From: an uncultured Bacteroidota bacterium
GTDB taxonomy: Bacteria; Bacteroidota; Bacteroidia; Flavobacteriales; Flavobacteriaceae
DNA length: 64,000 nucleotides
Assembly: GCA_902523665.1 (NCBI GenBank)
Contig: CABZAD010000001.1
Coordinates: forward strand, 41,902-105,901
Reading direction: 5' to 3'
Shown here piece by piece: positions 47,413-56,847 of this stretch; positions within the stretch are counted from its first letter, which is position 1; every line of letters begins with the position of its first letter. A program made the position numbers and the translations under genes. The notes beneath the pieces are model-generated. The model did no database searches. It was not told where the DNA came from and saw only the letters and a program-made list of their open reading frames with translations.

Positions 47413-48455
47413 TAAAAGACCTTAAATATTTAATGTCATATTCAATTGCCCTTATGGCTTTCATTGGTTTATCTTTAGGAGGCTTTTATAATTACCTAGC
47501 AGTTGTTTTTACATTTGTTTTTATTCCAGTTCTTGAAATAATTGTTAAAAAAAGTGATGAAAAGTATACAGATGAAGAAAAGAAAAATAGAAATCTTGAT
47601 CCTTTTTTTGATTTACTATTATATCTAAATATTCCTATTGTATTTGGTATCTTCTTCTTCTCACTTGAAAAACTTGCACTAACCTCTTCAGTATATGATA
47701 TTATCGGAATAATTTTATCGTCAAGTATAGTTTTAGCTACTAATGGAATTAATGTTGGACATGAACTTGGCCATAGAAAGTCTATGATTGCAAGATCATG
47801 CTCAAAACTTTTATATCTTCCTAGTCAGTACATGCATTTTTACATAGAGCACAATTTTGGACATCACATAAATGTTGCTACTCCAGAGGATCCTGCTACA
47901 GCAAGATACAAACAAACAGTATATAGCTTTTGGATTACATCTGTTATTAGAACATATATAAGTGCATGGGAAATTCAACTTAAGCTTCTTAAGGTTTCTA
48001 AAAATAGTTTTTTCTCAATTAAAAATGATATGGTTTTCTACTCAGTAATTCAAATAACATTTTTAATTTTTATTTATTATAATTTTGGATTATACCTCAC
48101 TCTATTATCTGTTTTGATGTCTGTTGTATCATTTTTATTTTTGGAAACAATTAATTATGTAGAACATTATGGACTTCTAAGAAAAAAAGAACCAAGTGGA
48201 AGATATGAGAGAGTTAAACCAAATCACTCTTGGAATTCAAACCATACAATTGGAAGGATCGTGTTATATGAACTAACCAGGCACAGCGACCATCACTTCA
48301 AATCTTCAAAAAAATATCAAGTTTTAGAATCATTAGATGAATGTCCTCATTTGCCTCATGGGTATCCAACTTCAATATTATTATCACTTATTCCTCCAAT
48401 ATGGTTCAGTATTATGAATCCTTTGGTTAGGATGCATATGGGTTATACGGACTAA
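47409..48455 (+). CDS. alkB: AlkB-family alkane 1-monooxygenase (membrane di-iron hydroxylase)
   Basis: His motifs 'GHELGHRKS', '[19 protein letters not shown]', '[10 protein letters not shown]', '[16 protein letters not shown]'; multi-TM. Confidence 0.93.
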   Translation: MIKDLKYLMSYSIALMAFIGLSLGGFYNYLAVVFTFVFIPVLEIIVKKSDEKYTDEEKKNRNLDPFFDLLLYLNIPIVFGIFFFSLEKLALTSSVYDIIGIILSSSIVLATNGINVGHELGHRKSMIARSCSKLLYLPSQYMHFYIEHNFGHHINVATPEDPATARYKQTVYSFWITSVIRTYISAWEIQLKLLKVSKNSFFSIKNDMVFYSVIQITFLIFIYYNFGLYLTLLSVLMSVVSFLFLETINYVEHYGLLRKKEPSGRYERVKPNHSWNSNHTIGRIVLYELTRHSDHHFKSSKKYQVLESLDECPHLPHGYPTSILLSLIPPIWFSIMNPLVRMHMGYTD

Positions 48456-49112
48456 TTAATTATGATCTTTATCGCAATCATGTAAAATAAGAGGAAGATT
48501 AGGTTTACTTGTTCCGCTTATATACCCTTCATACCAACTGCAATCAAGATATCTTAATCCTTCAAACTTTTTATCAAAAAATTTATTTTTTGACTCTATA
48601 AATCCATTGTATGTATTAGCAAAAGGTGAGGAGGCATGCATTATGTCGTCAGGACTTGAACTATGACCGTATCTTAAAACATCATGTCCAAATTCATGAT
48701 ACATTAATCCTAATTTCTGCCAAATATTTATGTCATTCCAATATCTAAATGCAATACCAACTCTAACTTTTGAATCGTCGCATGAAGATGCAGCATAAGC
48801 ACCGTAGTCAAGAACTTCACCAGACGCAAATAATGCATCTGATTCATATTCATAAAAAATATATACATCGGTATTGAGTTTATCATATTCTGGACTTGAA
48901 CTCATAGAGCATTTAGCGTCTGCGACAAATATATCCCAAAAGGCATATAAATCATTTGAGTCAAAGTTTGGGTCAGCTACTCTATCATAATCAATGCAAC
49001 TATATAATATTTCCTCAGGAATCTCTTCATAAACAAGTGAGTTTTTAGAGCATCCGAAAAAAAGTAAAAAAGTAGATAAAGATGATAAAGATATTAGCTT
49101 TCTGAAGGACAT
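48456..49112 (-). CDS. Putative metzincin-like zinc metalloprotease lipoprotein (paralog 2)
   Basis: Lipobox 'LLFFGCSK'; 'MYHEFGHDVLRYGHSSSPDDIMHASSPF' with HExxH and a Met-turn-like DIM. Confidence 0.7.
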   Translation of the reverse strand: MSFRKLISLSSLSTFLLFFGCSKNSLVYEEIPEEILYSCIDYDRVADPNFDSNDLYAFWDIFVADAKCSMSSSPEYDKLNTDVYIFYEYESDALFASGEVLDYGAYAASSCDDSKVRVGIAFRYWNDINIWQKLGLMYHEFGHDVLRYGHSSSPDDIMHASSPFANTYNGFIESKNKFFDKKFEGLRYLDCSWYEGYISGTSKPNLPLILHDCDKDHN

Positions 49113-49693
49113 TGTATGTATTTGATTCCTGGAAATGATCTTTTAAACATTCTGTCCTTTGCTTCTATAAAATCGTTTATTTTTATATCACCTCTTGTAC
49201 TAGCTGGGTACATTATATCTGCTCGATCTGTACTATGTTCATACTTATATACATCATGACCAAATTCATGATACATTATCCATAGCCTCTGAAGCAAATT
49301 TTTCTCTGTCCACTCGTTATAAAGAACACCAACATTAACTCTGCTATCATTACAAAATCCTGAAAAAGTAGAATAGGCAATATGATCAGGTGTAACACCA
49401 GAAGCGATTTGAGCTACAGATCTATATTCAAAAAAAATATTAAGTGATGGGTTTCTTTCATTATAGTCAGGGCCCCCTCTTGTACACTTTACATCATCAA
49501 CAAATTTATTCCAGTATTGCATTAGGTCATCTTGATTAGTATTTTGGGGATCCAATAATTCTTTATAGCTAACACAACTATACAACTGTTCAATTTCTTC
49601 TTCTATAATTTCAATATCTGTATCACTAGCATCAGATTTAGAACAAGCTAAAACTAGCAGAAATAATAAAAAAAATATAATATTTTTTTTCAT
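49094..49693 (-). CDS. Putative metzincin-like zinc metalloprotease lipoprotein (paralog 1)
   Basis: Lipobox 'LLVLACSK'; 'MYHEFGHDVYKYEHSTDRADIMYPAST'; similar along its length to the adjacent gene. Confidence 0.7.
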   Translation of the reverse strand: MKKNIIFFLLFLLVLACSKSDASDTDIEIIEEEIEQLYSCVSYKELLDPQNTNQDDLMQYWNKFVDDVKCTRGGPDYNERNPSLNIFFEYRSVAQIASGVTPDHIAYSTFSGFCNDSRVNVGVLYNEWTEKNLLQRLWIMYHEFGHDVYKYEHSTDRADIMYPASTRGDIKINDFIEAKDRMFKRSFPGIKYIQCPSES

Positions 49694-49706
49694 AAATTAT
49701 TTATTG

Positions 49707-49780
49707 TAGCGAGAGGGAGATTTGAACTCCCGACCTCCGGGTTATGAATCCGACGCTCTCACCAACTGAGCTACCTCGCC
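49707..49780 (-). tRNA. tRNA-Met (CAT)
   Basis: Reverse complement ggcgaggtagctcagttggtgagagcgtcggattCATaacccggaggtcgggagttcaaatctccctctcgct; full cloverleaf; CCA not encoded. Confidence 0.95.
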
Positions 49781-49882
49781 AAGTTTAGAAATGCAAATAT
49801 ATAAAACAAATCTCAAGAAATTATTGCCAAAAAACTCTTAATTAATGTAAATACTAACTTTTTTTAATATATTGGAAAATAT

Positions 49883-50275
49883 ATGAGTAAGAAAAAAGAA
49901 TTTGTTATAGAGTATGATTTTCAATCATCCCCCCAGCTTTTATTCCAATATCTTTCTTCGCCTTCAGGTCTGTCTGAATGGTTTTCTGACGATGTTAATT
50001 ATAGAGGTGAAAAGTATACATTTTTTTGGGGTGAGTCTGAAGAGTATGCAAGAGTCTTGTCAAAGAAAAATAATGAAAAAATTAGATTTCAATGGATAAC
50101 TGAGGAAGATGATGAAGAAGACTATTTTTTTGAATTTAAGATAGAAATGGATGAAATTACAAAGGATGTATCTCTTATCATTACGGACTTTTCTGATGAA
50201 GATGAACTTGAAGAGGCAAAGCTTCTTTGGGACAGTCTAGTTTCAGATTTGAAGCAAGTTCTGGGTTCAACTTAA
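49883..50275 (+). CDS. START-like/SRPBCC domain protein
   Basis: 'KKEFVIEYDFQSSPQLLFQYLSSPSGLSEWFSDDVNYRGEKYTFFWGESEEYARVL'. Confidence 0.85.
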   Translation: MSKKKEFVIEYDFQSSPQLLFQYLSSPSGLSEWFSDDVNYRGEKYTFFWGESEEYARVLSKKNNEKIRFQWITEEDDEEDYFFEFKIEMDEITKDVSLIITDFSDEDELEEAKLLWDSLVSDLKQVLGST

Positions 50276-50811
50276 TTTAGTGTTATATCATCAGGTGAAT
50301 TTGACCACAAAATATATTTATCTCCTAGACTCTTTATTAAGCGACTCCAACTTTTATTTTCTTTTAAGCTAAATAAATCATCTTCACTATTTTCGTTTAA
50401 TATCCAGCTATTGTTATCCATTTCGTCTTCTAATTGTTCTAAACTCCATCCTGAGTAGCCTTGAAATAAAATAAAATCATTAATATTTACTATTTTTTGT
50501 TCAATAAGGTTAAAGAGAAATTCGATATTATTACCCCAATAAATATTATCATTAATATTTAAAATTTCTGAGTATTTCTTTTCACTTTTTAGTAAAAAGA
50601 AATGATTAGTTGACACGGGCCCCCCGTAGTGAAGATCAATTTTAGTTTTTCTTGAGGAGTCAATTTCTCTGTAAATAAAAAGATCTGAAGGTTTATTTAA
50701 TATAAATCCGGTAATACCCTCATCTGTTTGATCAACAATTAATATGATCGATTTATAGAAAATTATATCAGTTAATAGTCCAGGTGATGAAATAAGTAAT
50801 TTTCCTTTCAT
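50272..50811 (-). CDS. YqgE/AlgH family protein
   Basis: 'KGKLLISSPGLLTDIIFYKSIILIVDQTDEGITGFILNKP', 'LHYGGPVSTNHFFLL', 'FQGYSGWSLEQLEDEM'. Confidence 0.92.
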   Translation of the reverse strand: MKGKLLISSPGLLTDIIFYKSIILIVDQTDEGITGFILNKPSDLFIYREIDSSRKTKIDLHYGGPVSTNHFFLLKSEKKYSEILNINDNIYWGNNIEFLFNLIEQKIVNINDFILFQGYSGWSLEQLEDEMDNNSWILNENSEDDLFSLKENKSWSRLIKSLGDKYILWSNSPDDITLN

Positions 50812-50813
50812 AC

Positions 50814-50842
50814 TAAAAAAAAGAGCTTCACATGGAAGCTCC
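50814..50842 (-). terminator. Intrinsic terminator of the HU gene
   Basis: Minus-strand transcript GGAGCTTCcatgtGAAGCTCTTTTTTTT: perfect 7-bp stem followed by 8 U. Confidence 0.85.
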
Positions 50843-50872
50843 TTTTAGACATTATTTAAATGAATTTAAAAC

Positions 50873-51145
50873 TTAGTTTACTGTACTTGAAAGTTCAGCT
50901 CCAGCCTTAAATTTAACAACTTTCTTAGCAGGGATTTTAATAGTTGCTCCAGTTTGCGGATTTCTACCATCTCTTGCAGCTCTCTGAGAAACTGACCAAG
51001 ATCCAAATCCAACTAGTGAAACTCTTCCACCACCTTTTAAAGTTGAACTAACACTCCCTAGAAATGCTTCTAGAGCCATTTTCGCTGATGCTTTGGATAT
51101 GCCAGCGTTAGCTGCCATTGCATCAATTAATTCTGATTTGTTCAT
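50873..51145 (-). CDS. HU-family DNA-binding protein
   Basis: 'MNKSELIDAMAANAGISKASAKMALEAFLGSVSSTLKGGGRVSLVGFGSWSVSQRAARDGRNPQTGATIKIPAKKVVKFKAGAEL'. Confidence 0.97.
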   Translation of the reverse strand: MNKSELIDAMAANAGISKASAKMALEAFLGSVSSTLKGGGRVSLVGFGSWSVSQRAARDGRNPQTGATIKIPAKKVVKFKAGAELSSTVN

Positions 51146-51168
51146 ATCACTTAATTTTAATGTTTGAA

Positions 51169-51197
51169 CTAAAATACATGATAATATGTAAGTCCAA
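51169..51197 (-). promoter_or_regulatory. Putative Bacteroidota-type promoter of the HU gene
   Basis: Minus strand TTG-N18-TATTTTAG, close to TTG-N19-TAnnTTTG, about 24 nt before the ATG. Confidence 0.5.
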
Positions 51198-51268
51198 TAA
51201 AATAAGGGTCTAAAAAGAGAAATTTGTTAATAAATAGGGGTGTTTTGTTGATAATCTGACTATTTTAC

Positions 51269-52213
51269 TTAGTAAACATGGGAATTTTTATGAATTTTTA
51301 TACCATTTATCAGTTCTCTTGCATTCATAACTTTTCTATTTTCTAGCTGTACTTCTGTGCAATTAATTGCATCAACTCCATTATTTATGAGTATTTCTCC
51401 ATTACTAATTAAAAATTTTCCAACTTCTTTTGGAAAGAAACCGTCAACTTTCTTAGCTTCTAGAATTTTCATCCTAATCTTATTATCTCCGTTTTTTAAA
51501 ATAGTCCATGCTCCAGGCTTAGGAGATAGTCCTCTAATCATTCCAATTATTTCTTTTTGAGATTTATTCCAGTCAATTCTCGTATTTTCTTTAGATAATT
51601 TAGGAGCGATTTTAAAACTTTTATCAAAATCTTGCTTTGATGCCTCCAGGCTGTTAGATAACACCCCTTTAATAGTCTCAATTAATACTCTTGATCCAAT
51701 TGAAGATAATTTACTGTATAAAGACCCAAAATTGTCCTTATCCGATATAATTACCTCTTCTTTAAGCAAAATATCTCCTTGGTCAATTTTTTCGTTTATA
51801 AAAAAAGTAGTGACACCAGTTTTTACTTCATTATTAATTAAACACCAGTTAATTGGTGCTGCACCTCTGTAATTTGGTAATAATGAGGCATGAAGATTAA
51901 TTGTTCCATATTTTGGAATAGAAAATATTTCAGTTGGAACTTTTCTAAATGCCACAACAATTATTATATCAGGATTTATCTCTTTTATTTTATTTATAAA
52001 TTCTTTATCATTAAGATCATCTGGTTGAAGAATTTTAATATTATTTTCTTTGGCATATTTTTTAACTTCACTTTGGGTAATTTTTTGACCTCTTCCAGAT
52101 TTTCTATCTGGAGAAGTTACTACACAACTAACTTTGTAATTTACATTGATTTCACGAAGAGAGTCAACAGCAAACTTAGGTGTACCAAAAAAAATCAGTT
52201 TTAAATCATTCAT
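51269..52213 (-). CDS. fmt: Methionyl-tRNA formyltransferase
   Basis: 'IFFGTPKFAVDSLREI', 'NLHASLLPNYRGAAPINWCLINNEVKTGVTTFFINEKIDQGDIL'. Confidence 0.96.
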   Translation of the reverse strand: MNDLKLIFFGTPKFAVDSLREINVNYKVSCVVTSPDRKSGRGQKITQSEVKKYAKENNIKILQPDDLNDKEFINKIKEINPDIIIVVAFRKVPTEIFSIPKYGTINLHASLLPNYRGAAPINWCLINNEVKTGVTTFFINEKIDQGDILLKEEVIISDKDNFGSLYSKLSSIGSRVLIETIKGVLSNSLEASKQDFDKSFKIAPKLSKENTRIDWNKSQKEIIGMIRGLSPKPGAWTILKNGDNKIRMKILEAKKVDGFFPKEVGKFLISNGEILINNGVDAINCTEVQLENRKVMNARELINGIKIHKNSHVY

Positions 52214-52758
52214 GGTAAATTATTCAAAATAAATTTAACTCTTTCTTCAATACTAAGATTAGGAACCTTAATCATATTTATTCCTGATTTTCTGTATGTA
52301 TTAACAATAAAAGGACTAATTTTTTGAGCATCACTAAAATCTTCAACTCTATTTTCATCCTTTTTATATATTTCTTTCCATGGCTCAAACAAGAAGATCA
52401 AGTCATAATTATATTTAAATGGTAATTCATCCCAATATTTTGATGAATTGCCTATTAAATTTAGATAAGCAGTAATCTCATGTATACCTCTGTCATAAAA
52501 AACTATACTTTCTTTACAATTAATAAGATTTGCAGATTCGAAATCATGCCTTCTCTTATCAAGAATATTTTCACTTATTTTAATTGGTTCTGTCTTAAAA
52601 TTTGATCCTTTAAGTTTAAATTCATTAAAAATCTCTCTAGCAGCTTCTTCAAAGCAATAAAATCTTTCTTTTTTTAATGCATTTATCACGCTGGTCTTCC
52701 CTGTCCCAGGACCACCAGCAAGTACAATTCTTTTATTTATTTTTTTTTCTGACAACAC
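52210..52758 (-). CDS. AAA/NadR-like P-loop ATPase
   Basis: Walker A 'LAGGPGTGKTSVINALK', 'CFEEAAREIFNEF', 'FYDRGIHEITAYL'. Confidence 0.85.
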   Translation of the reverse strand: MLSEKKINKRIVLAGGPGTGKTSVINALKKERFYCFEEAAREIFNEFKLKGSNFKTEPIKISENILDKRRHDFESANLINCKESIVFYDRGIHEITAYLNLIGNSSKYWDELPFKYNYDLIFLFEPWKEIYKKDENRVEDFSDAQKISPFIVNTYRKSGINMIKVPNLSIEERVKFILNNLP

Positions 52759-52806
52759 TCAGCTGAGGATTATTATATTTGCATACTATATACAAAATTA
52801 ATTTCA

Positions 52807-53100
52807 TTGTCAAATAAAAACACTAAATCTGAGGATTTTTATTTAAGATTTGAAGAACAACTTAAAGAATCTCAATCATGGCCTGGTTCTTACATTTTTA
52901 AATTTATTCTTAAAAACAAAGCCGTTAAATTGGAAATATTAAAATCAATACTAAAAAACCATAAAGGTAATATTTCACAAAAATCTTCAACTAACAATAA
53001 ATTTATAAGTGTGACATTTGAATATATAGCATCTTCCCCATCAGATGTTATAAGAATTTATAAAGAAGCAAGTGTTATTGATGACATAATAAGCCTTTAG
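52807..53100 (+). CDS. DUF493 family protein
   Basis: 'SWPGSYIFKFILKNKAVKLEILKSIL...STNNKFISVTFEYIASSPSDVIRIYKEASVIDDIISL'; TTG start possible. Confidence 0.85.
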   Translation: MSNKNTKSEDFYLRFEEQLKESQSWPGSYIFKFILKNKAVKLEILKSILKNHKGNISQKSSTNNKFISVTFEYIASSPSDVIRIYKEASVIDDIISL

Positions 53101-53125
53101 ATTGGTAATTAATTTATTAAATTGC

Positions 53126-53779
53126 ATGAAAATGAACTCTTTAGAATACAATACAGAAAGAACTAAGCTTATAATCCCTGAATATGGTAGGCATATTCAT
53201 CAGATGATTGATCAAGCTGTAGCATTAAAAGACAAAGATGAAAGAAATATAATGGCTAAAGCCATAATAGGTGTCATGGGTAATCTTAATCCTCACTTAA
53301 GAGATGTTCCTGATTTCCAGCATAAATTGTGGGCTCAACTATTTATTATGTCAAATTTTGAGCTTGATGTTGATAGTCCTTTTGAAAAACCATCAAAAGA
53401 ACTTTATATAAATAGTAAACCAAATAAACTTAAATATCCCCAGAGCTATCCTAAGTACAGGTTCTATGGAAACAATATTAAGAAAATGATTGATATTGCT
53501 TTAGAATGGGAAGATGGTGAATTGAAGGATAAGCTAATTGCTAACATTGCAAATCATATGAAAAAATGTTTCCTAAATTGGAATAAAGATTCTGTTGACG
53601 ACAAAGTGATTTTTGATCATCTAGCAGTCCTATCTAATGGTGCTTTAAAGGTTCCTGAGTCACAACTTCCATTAACAGACTCAAGTGAGTTCCTAAAAAA
53701 CAAAGTAAAGACAAATAATAATTATAAGACAAATAAGACAAACAATAAAAATCGTAAAAAGTCTAAAAGAAGATATTAA
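53126..53779 (+). CDS. DUF4290 family protein with Asn/Lys-rich tail (start may be 53126 or 53132)
   Basis: 'LEYNTERTKLIIPEYGRHIHQMIDQAVALKDKDERNIMAKAIIGVMGNLNPHLRDVPDFQHKLWAQLFIMSNFELDVDSPF'. Confidence 0.88.
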   Translation: MKMNSLEYNTERTKLIIPEYGRHIHQMIDQAVALKDKDERNIMAKAIIGVMGNLNPHLRDVPDFQHKLWAQLFIMSNFELDVDSPFEKPSKELYINSKPNKLKYPQSYPKYRFYGNNIKKMIDIALEWEDGELKDKLIANIANHMKKCFLNWNKDSVDDKVIFDHLAVLSNGALKVPESQLPLTDSSEFLKNKVKTNNNYKTNKTNNKNRKKSKRRY

Positions 53780-55089
53780 TGTCTAGTTTAAGAGTAAAAG
53801 GTGGAGTAAGGCTGTCTGGTGAAATAACACCTCAAGGAGCAAAAAATGAAGCACTCCAGGTTATTTGTGCTACACTATTATCAGATAATGATATAATTAT
53901 TTCAAACATTCCCAATATTATTGATGTAATAAAACTAATTGATATTTTAAAAAGTTTAGGTGTTGAGGTAAATAAGCTAGAAAAAGGGAAATATTCATTT
54001 AATTCACAAAAAATTGATTTAAAATATCTTCAAAGTCAAGATTTTATAAATGATGCAAAGAAATTAAGAGGCTCAATTATGTTAGTAGGTCCACTCCTTA
54101 CTAGGTTTGGCCTAGCATCAATTCCTAGACCCGGAGGTGATAAAATAGGTAGGAGAAGGTTAGACACGCACTTTATAAATCTTCAAAAACTTGGTGCAAA
54201 ACTTGATTATAACCCACAAAATAAAATGTATTCAGTTACCTCAAGTAAATCTCTTAAGGGTACAAATATTTTGCTTGATGAAGCTTCAGTAACTGGTACT
54301 GCAAACATTTTGATGGCTTCTGTTCTTGCAAAAGGACAAACAACTATTTACAATGCAGCATGTGAACCATACATTCAACAGCTTTGTGTATTGTTAAATA
54401 AAATGGGTGCAGATATTCAGGGGATTGGCTCTAATTTATTAAAAATTAATGGAGTTACATCATTAGGTAGGGCTGATCATGATATTCTTCCTGATATGAT
54501 AGAAATCGGAAGCTGGATTGGTTTAGCTGCAATGACAAGAAGTAAATTAAAAATTAAGAACGTATCATGGGATAATCTAGGTCAAATTCCAGATGTTTTT
54601 AGAAAACTTGGAATTACAATAGAAAGGGATGGTGATGATATAATAATACCTGAGCATTCTGATGGATATTCAGTTTCAAATTATATAGATGGTTCTATAC
54701 TAACTATTTCAGATTCTCCTTGGCCAGGATTTAGTCCTGACCTTATATCAATTATTCTTGTTGTTGCTACACAAGCAAATGGAAGCACACTGATACATCA
54801 AAAGATGTTTGAGAGTAGATTATTTTTTGTAGACAAACTAATTGATATGGGTGCAAAAATAATTTTATGTGATCCTCATAGAGCATCTGTTATTGGTCAT
54901 AATTTTAAATACTCTTTAAAACCTACAACAATGACATCACCAGATATTAGAGCAGGTATTGCATTATTAATTGCTGCACTTTCTGCCACAGGAGAAAGTA
55001 TTATTCAGAATGTTGAACAAATAGATAGAGGCTATGAAAATATTGTAGATAGATTAAAATCTATTGGTGCAGATATAGATAGGATATAG
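53779..55089 (+). CDS. murA: UDP-N-acetylglucosamine 1-carboxyvinyltransferase
   Basis: 'RVKGGVRLSGEITPQGAKNEALQVICATLL', 'SIPRPGGDKIGRRRLDTHFINLQKLGA'. Confidence 0.96.
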   Translation: MSSLRVKGGVRLSGEITPQGAKNEALQVICATLLSDNDIIISNIPNIIDVIKLIDILKSLGVEVNKLEKGKYSFNSQKIDLKYLQSQDFINDAKKLRGSIMLVGPLLTRFGLASIPRPGGDKIGRRRLDTHFINLQKLGAKLDYNPQNKMYSVTSSKSLKGTNILLDEASVTGTANILMASVLAKGQTTIYNAACEPYIQQLCVLLNKMGADIQGIGSNLLKINGVTSLGRADHDILPDMIEIGSWIGLAAMTRSKLKIKNVSWDNLGQIPDVFRKLGITIERDGDDIIIPEHSDGYSVSNYIDGSILTISDSPWPGFSPDLISIILVVATQANGSTLIHQKMFESRLFFVDKLIDMGAKIILCDPHRASVIGHNFKYSLKPTTMTSPDIRAGIALLIAALSATGESIIQNVEQIDRGYENIVDRLKSIGADIDRI

Positions 55090-55091
55090 AA

Positions 55092-55373
55092 CTATCTCTT
55101 AGAGATTTTATTATTTGAGATATTTCTTTGCAGTTTACATTTGAATCTATCTACACTGTTTTCTCTTAATTTTAAATGTTTTGTCTTTCTTCCGCTAACC
55201 CTTTCTCTCCACAATTTATAGCTGCTTTTCTTTAAATTATTTCTCATTATAGCAATTAATTCTTTTTCATTTATATCAAACTGATTAAATATTGCTTCAA
55301 ATGGAGTTCTATCTTCCCAAGCCATTTCAATTATTCTGTCGATTTCCTTTAAACTCTTACTTTTCATTATCAA
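55092..55373 (-). CDS. TIGR03643/DUF2805 family protein
   Basis: 'EIDRIIEMAWEDRTPFEAIFNQFDINEKELIAIMRNNLKKSSYKLWRERVSGRKTKHLKLR'. Confidence 0.88.
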   Translation of the reverse strand: MIMKSKSLKEIDRIIEMAWEDRTPFEAIFNQFDINEKELIAIMRNNLKKSSYKLWRERVSGRKTKHLKLRENSVDRFKCKLQRNISNNKISKR

Positions 55374-56847
55374 TTTTGTCTAAAAATTTTTCTGCATTCA
55401 TAAGATGGTTCTCTTTTTTTTCAGAACTCATTTTATCAAAAGTATTTACTAGCATCCTAAGTCTTGGATTTTTTATAAAAAAATCTCTTTGTTTATCCAT
55501 AAATCTCCAAAATAAGCCATCCCAAACAATATCCCATTCACTTTTTTTATAATCACTCATTTTATAAACATAATTACTACTACTTATATAAGGCTTTGTG
55601 GACATCAAGCCACCATCAGCGAATTGGCTCATTCCGTAGACATTTGGGACCATTACCCAGTCATAAGAGTCAATAAATAATTCCATGAACCATTTGTAGA
55701 CTTCATCAGGGTCAAACTCACAAAGTAACATAAAGTTTCCCAGTATCATGAGTCTTTCAATATGATGTAAGTAGCCAGTTTTGAGAACTTTTTTAATAGA
55801 ACTATCAATTGGCTCTATTCCTGTTTCACCGGTGTAAAAAGATCTTGGAATCCTTCTTTTAAAACCCCAGTAATTCAGAGTCCTTTCATAACTTCCTTTA
55901 GCTTTATAAACACCTCTAATGAATTCTCTCCAACCTATTATCTGGCGGATAAAACCCTCGGTTGAGTTAATTGAAATGTTATTATTCTCAGAAAAATCTA
56001 ATGACTTATTTATGACATGCTTTGGGCTAAGAAGACCAACATTCATTAGTGGACTTAGTATGCTATGATTTAATGTTGTTTCATCTTTAACTATAGCATC
56101 CTCATAGTCACCAAACATCATGAATCTATTTTCTAAAAAATCATCAAACCATTTTTCAGATTCATCAAAAGTAATTGGATAATTAAACAAACCCATTTCA
56201 CCATAGTTTTCTTTGAAGTATTTATTAGTGTATGAATGAGAATCGTTGATATATTTTGTCTCTTCTGGAATATCAACTTTGGGAGGAATCTCACCTTTTG
56301 GGTATTTCTTTCTGTTTAATATATCATATGTCCACTCACCACCTTCTGGTCTTCCATCAGAATCAATAAGTATATTTCTTTTTTTTCGTTCAGACTTATA
56401 AAAAGAAGTTTGAAAAAACTTTTTTTTTGATTCTTTAAAAAAATCTTCAAGATCTTCATTGGTGTTTAAAAAGTGAGGAGACTCATGAACCAAAAGATCT
56501 AAATTGTGTTCATTACATTTTCTCTTAATTCTTTTATTCAACAGATAATCAACTGGATCGTACATTTCAATAAGATTGAATCCTTGAGATTTCAACATAT
56601 CTAATAAGTTTAAAATATTAGATTCATTATCATTTGAATTTATGTATGAGACCCTGATACCATGACTTTTTAAATAATCCTCATAGAATTTCATAGTTGA
56701 CCTATGAAATGATATCTTTTGTTTATGAAATTTATATTGTTTAAAAAATAGATATTCTTCAACTAAGAAAATATGATTATTACTATTGATTAAATTACTA
56801 TCCTTGAAAAGCTGATTCGGAAAAACTAAGCAACACTTATTAATCAT
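55357..56847 (-). CDS. Cryptochrome/deoxyribodipyrimidine photolyase-related protein (PhrB-like)
   Basis: 'LVFPNQLFKDSNLI', 'GFIRQIIGWREFIRGVYKAKG', 'DSYDWVMVPNVYGMSQFADGGLMSTKPYISSSNYVYKMSDYKKSEWDIVWDGLFWRF'. Confidence 0.9.
   Translation of the reverse strand: MINKCCLVFPNQLFKDSNLINSNNHIFLVEEYLFFKQYKFHKQKISFHRSTMKFYEDYLKSHGIRVSYINSNDNESNILNLLDMLKSQGFNLIEMYDPVDYLLNKRIKRKCNEHNLDLLVHESPHFLNTNEDLEDFFKESKKKFFQTSFYKSERKKRNILIDSDGRPEGGEWTYDILNRKKYPKGEIPPKVDIPEETKYINDSHSYTNKYFKENYGEMGLFNYPITFDESEKWFDDFLENRFMMFGDYEDAIVKDETTLNHSILSPLMNVGLLSPKHVINKSLDFSENNNISINSTEGFIRQIIGWREFIRGVYKAKGSYERTLNYWGFKRRIPRSFYTGETGIEPIDSSIKKVLKTGYLHHIERLMILGNFMLLCEFDPDEVYKWFMELFIDSYDWVMVPNVYGMSQFADGGLMSTKPYISSSNYVYKMSDYKKSEWDIVWDGLFWRFMDKQRDFFIKNPRLRMLVNTFDKMSSEKKENHLMNAEKFLDKIDNEK

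Noticed and set aside
53680-53779. Asn/Lys-rich repeat-like tail of the DUF4290 protein as a tandem repeat element
   Set aside because: Low-complexity AAT/AAA/ACA codons in an AT-rich genome; no regular repeat unit.
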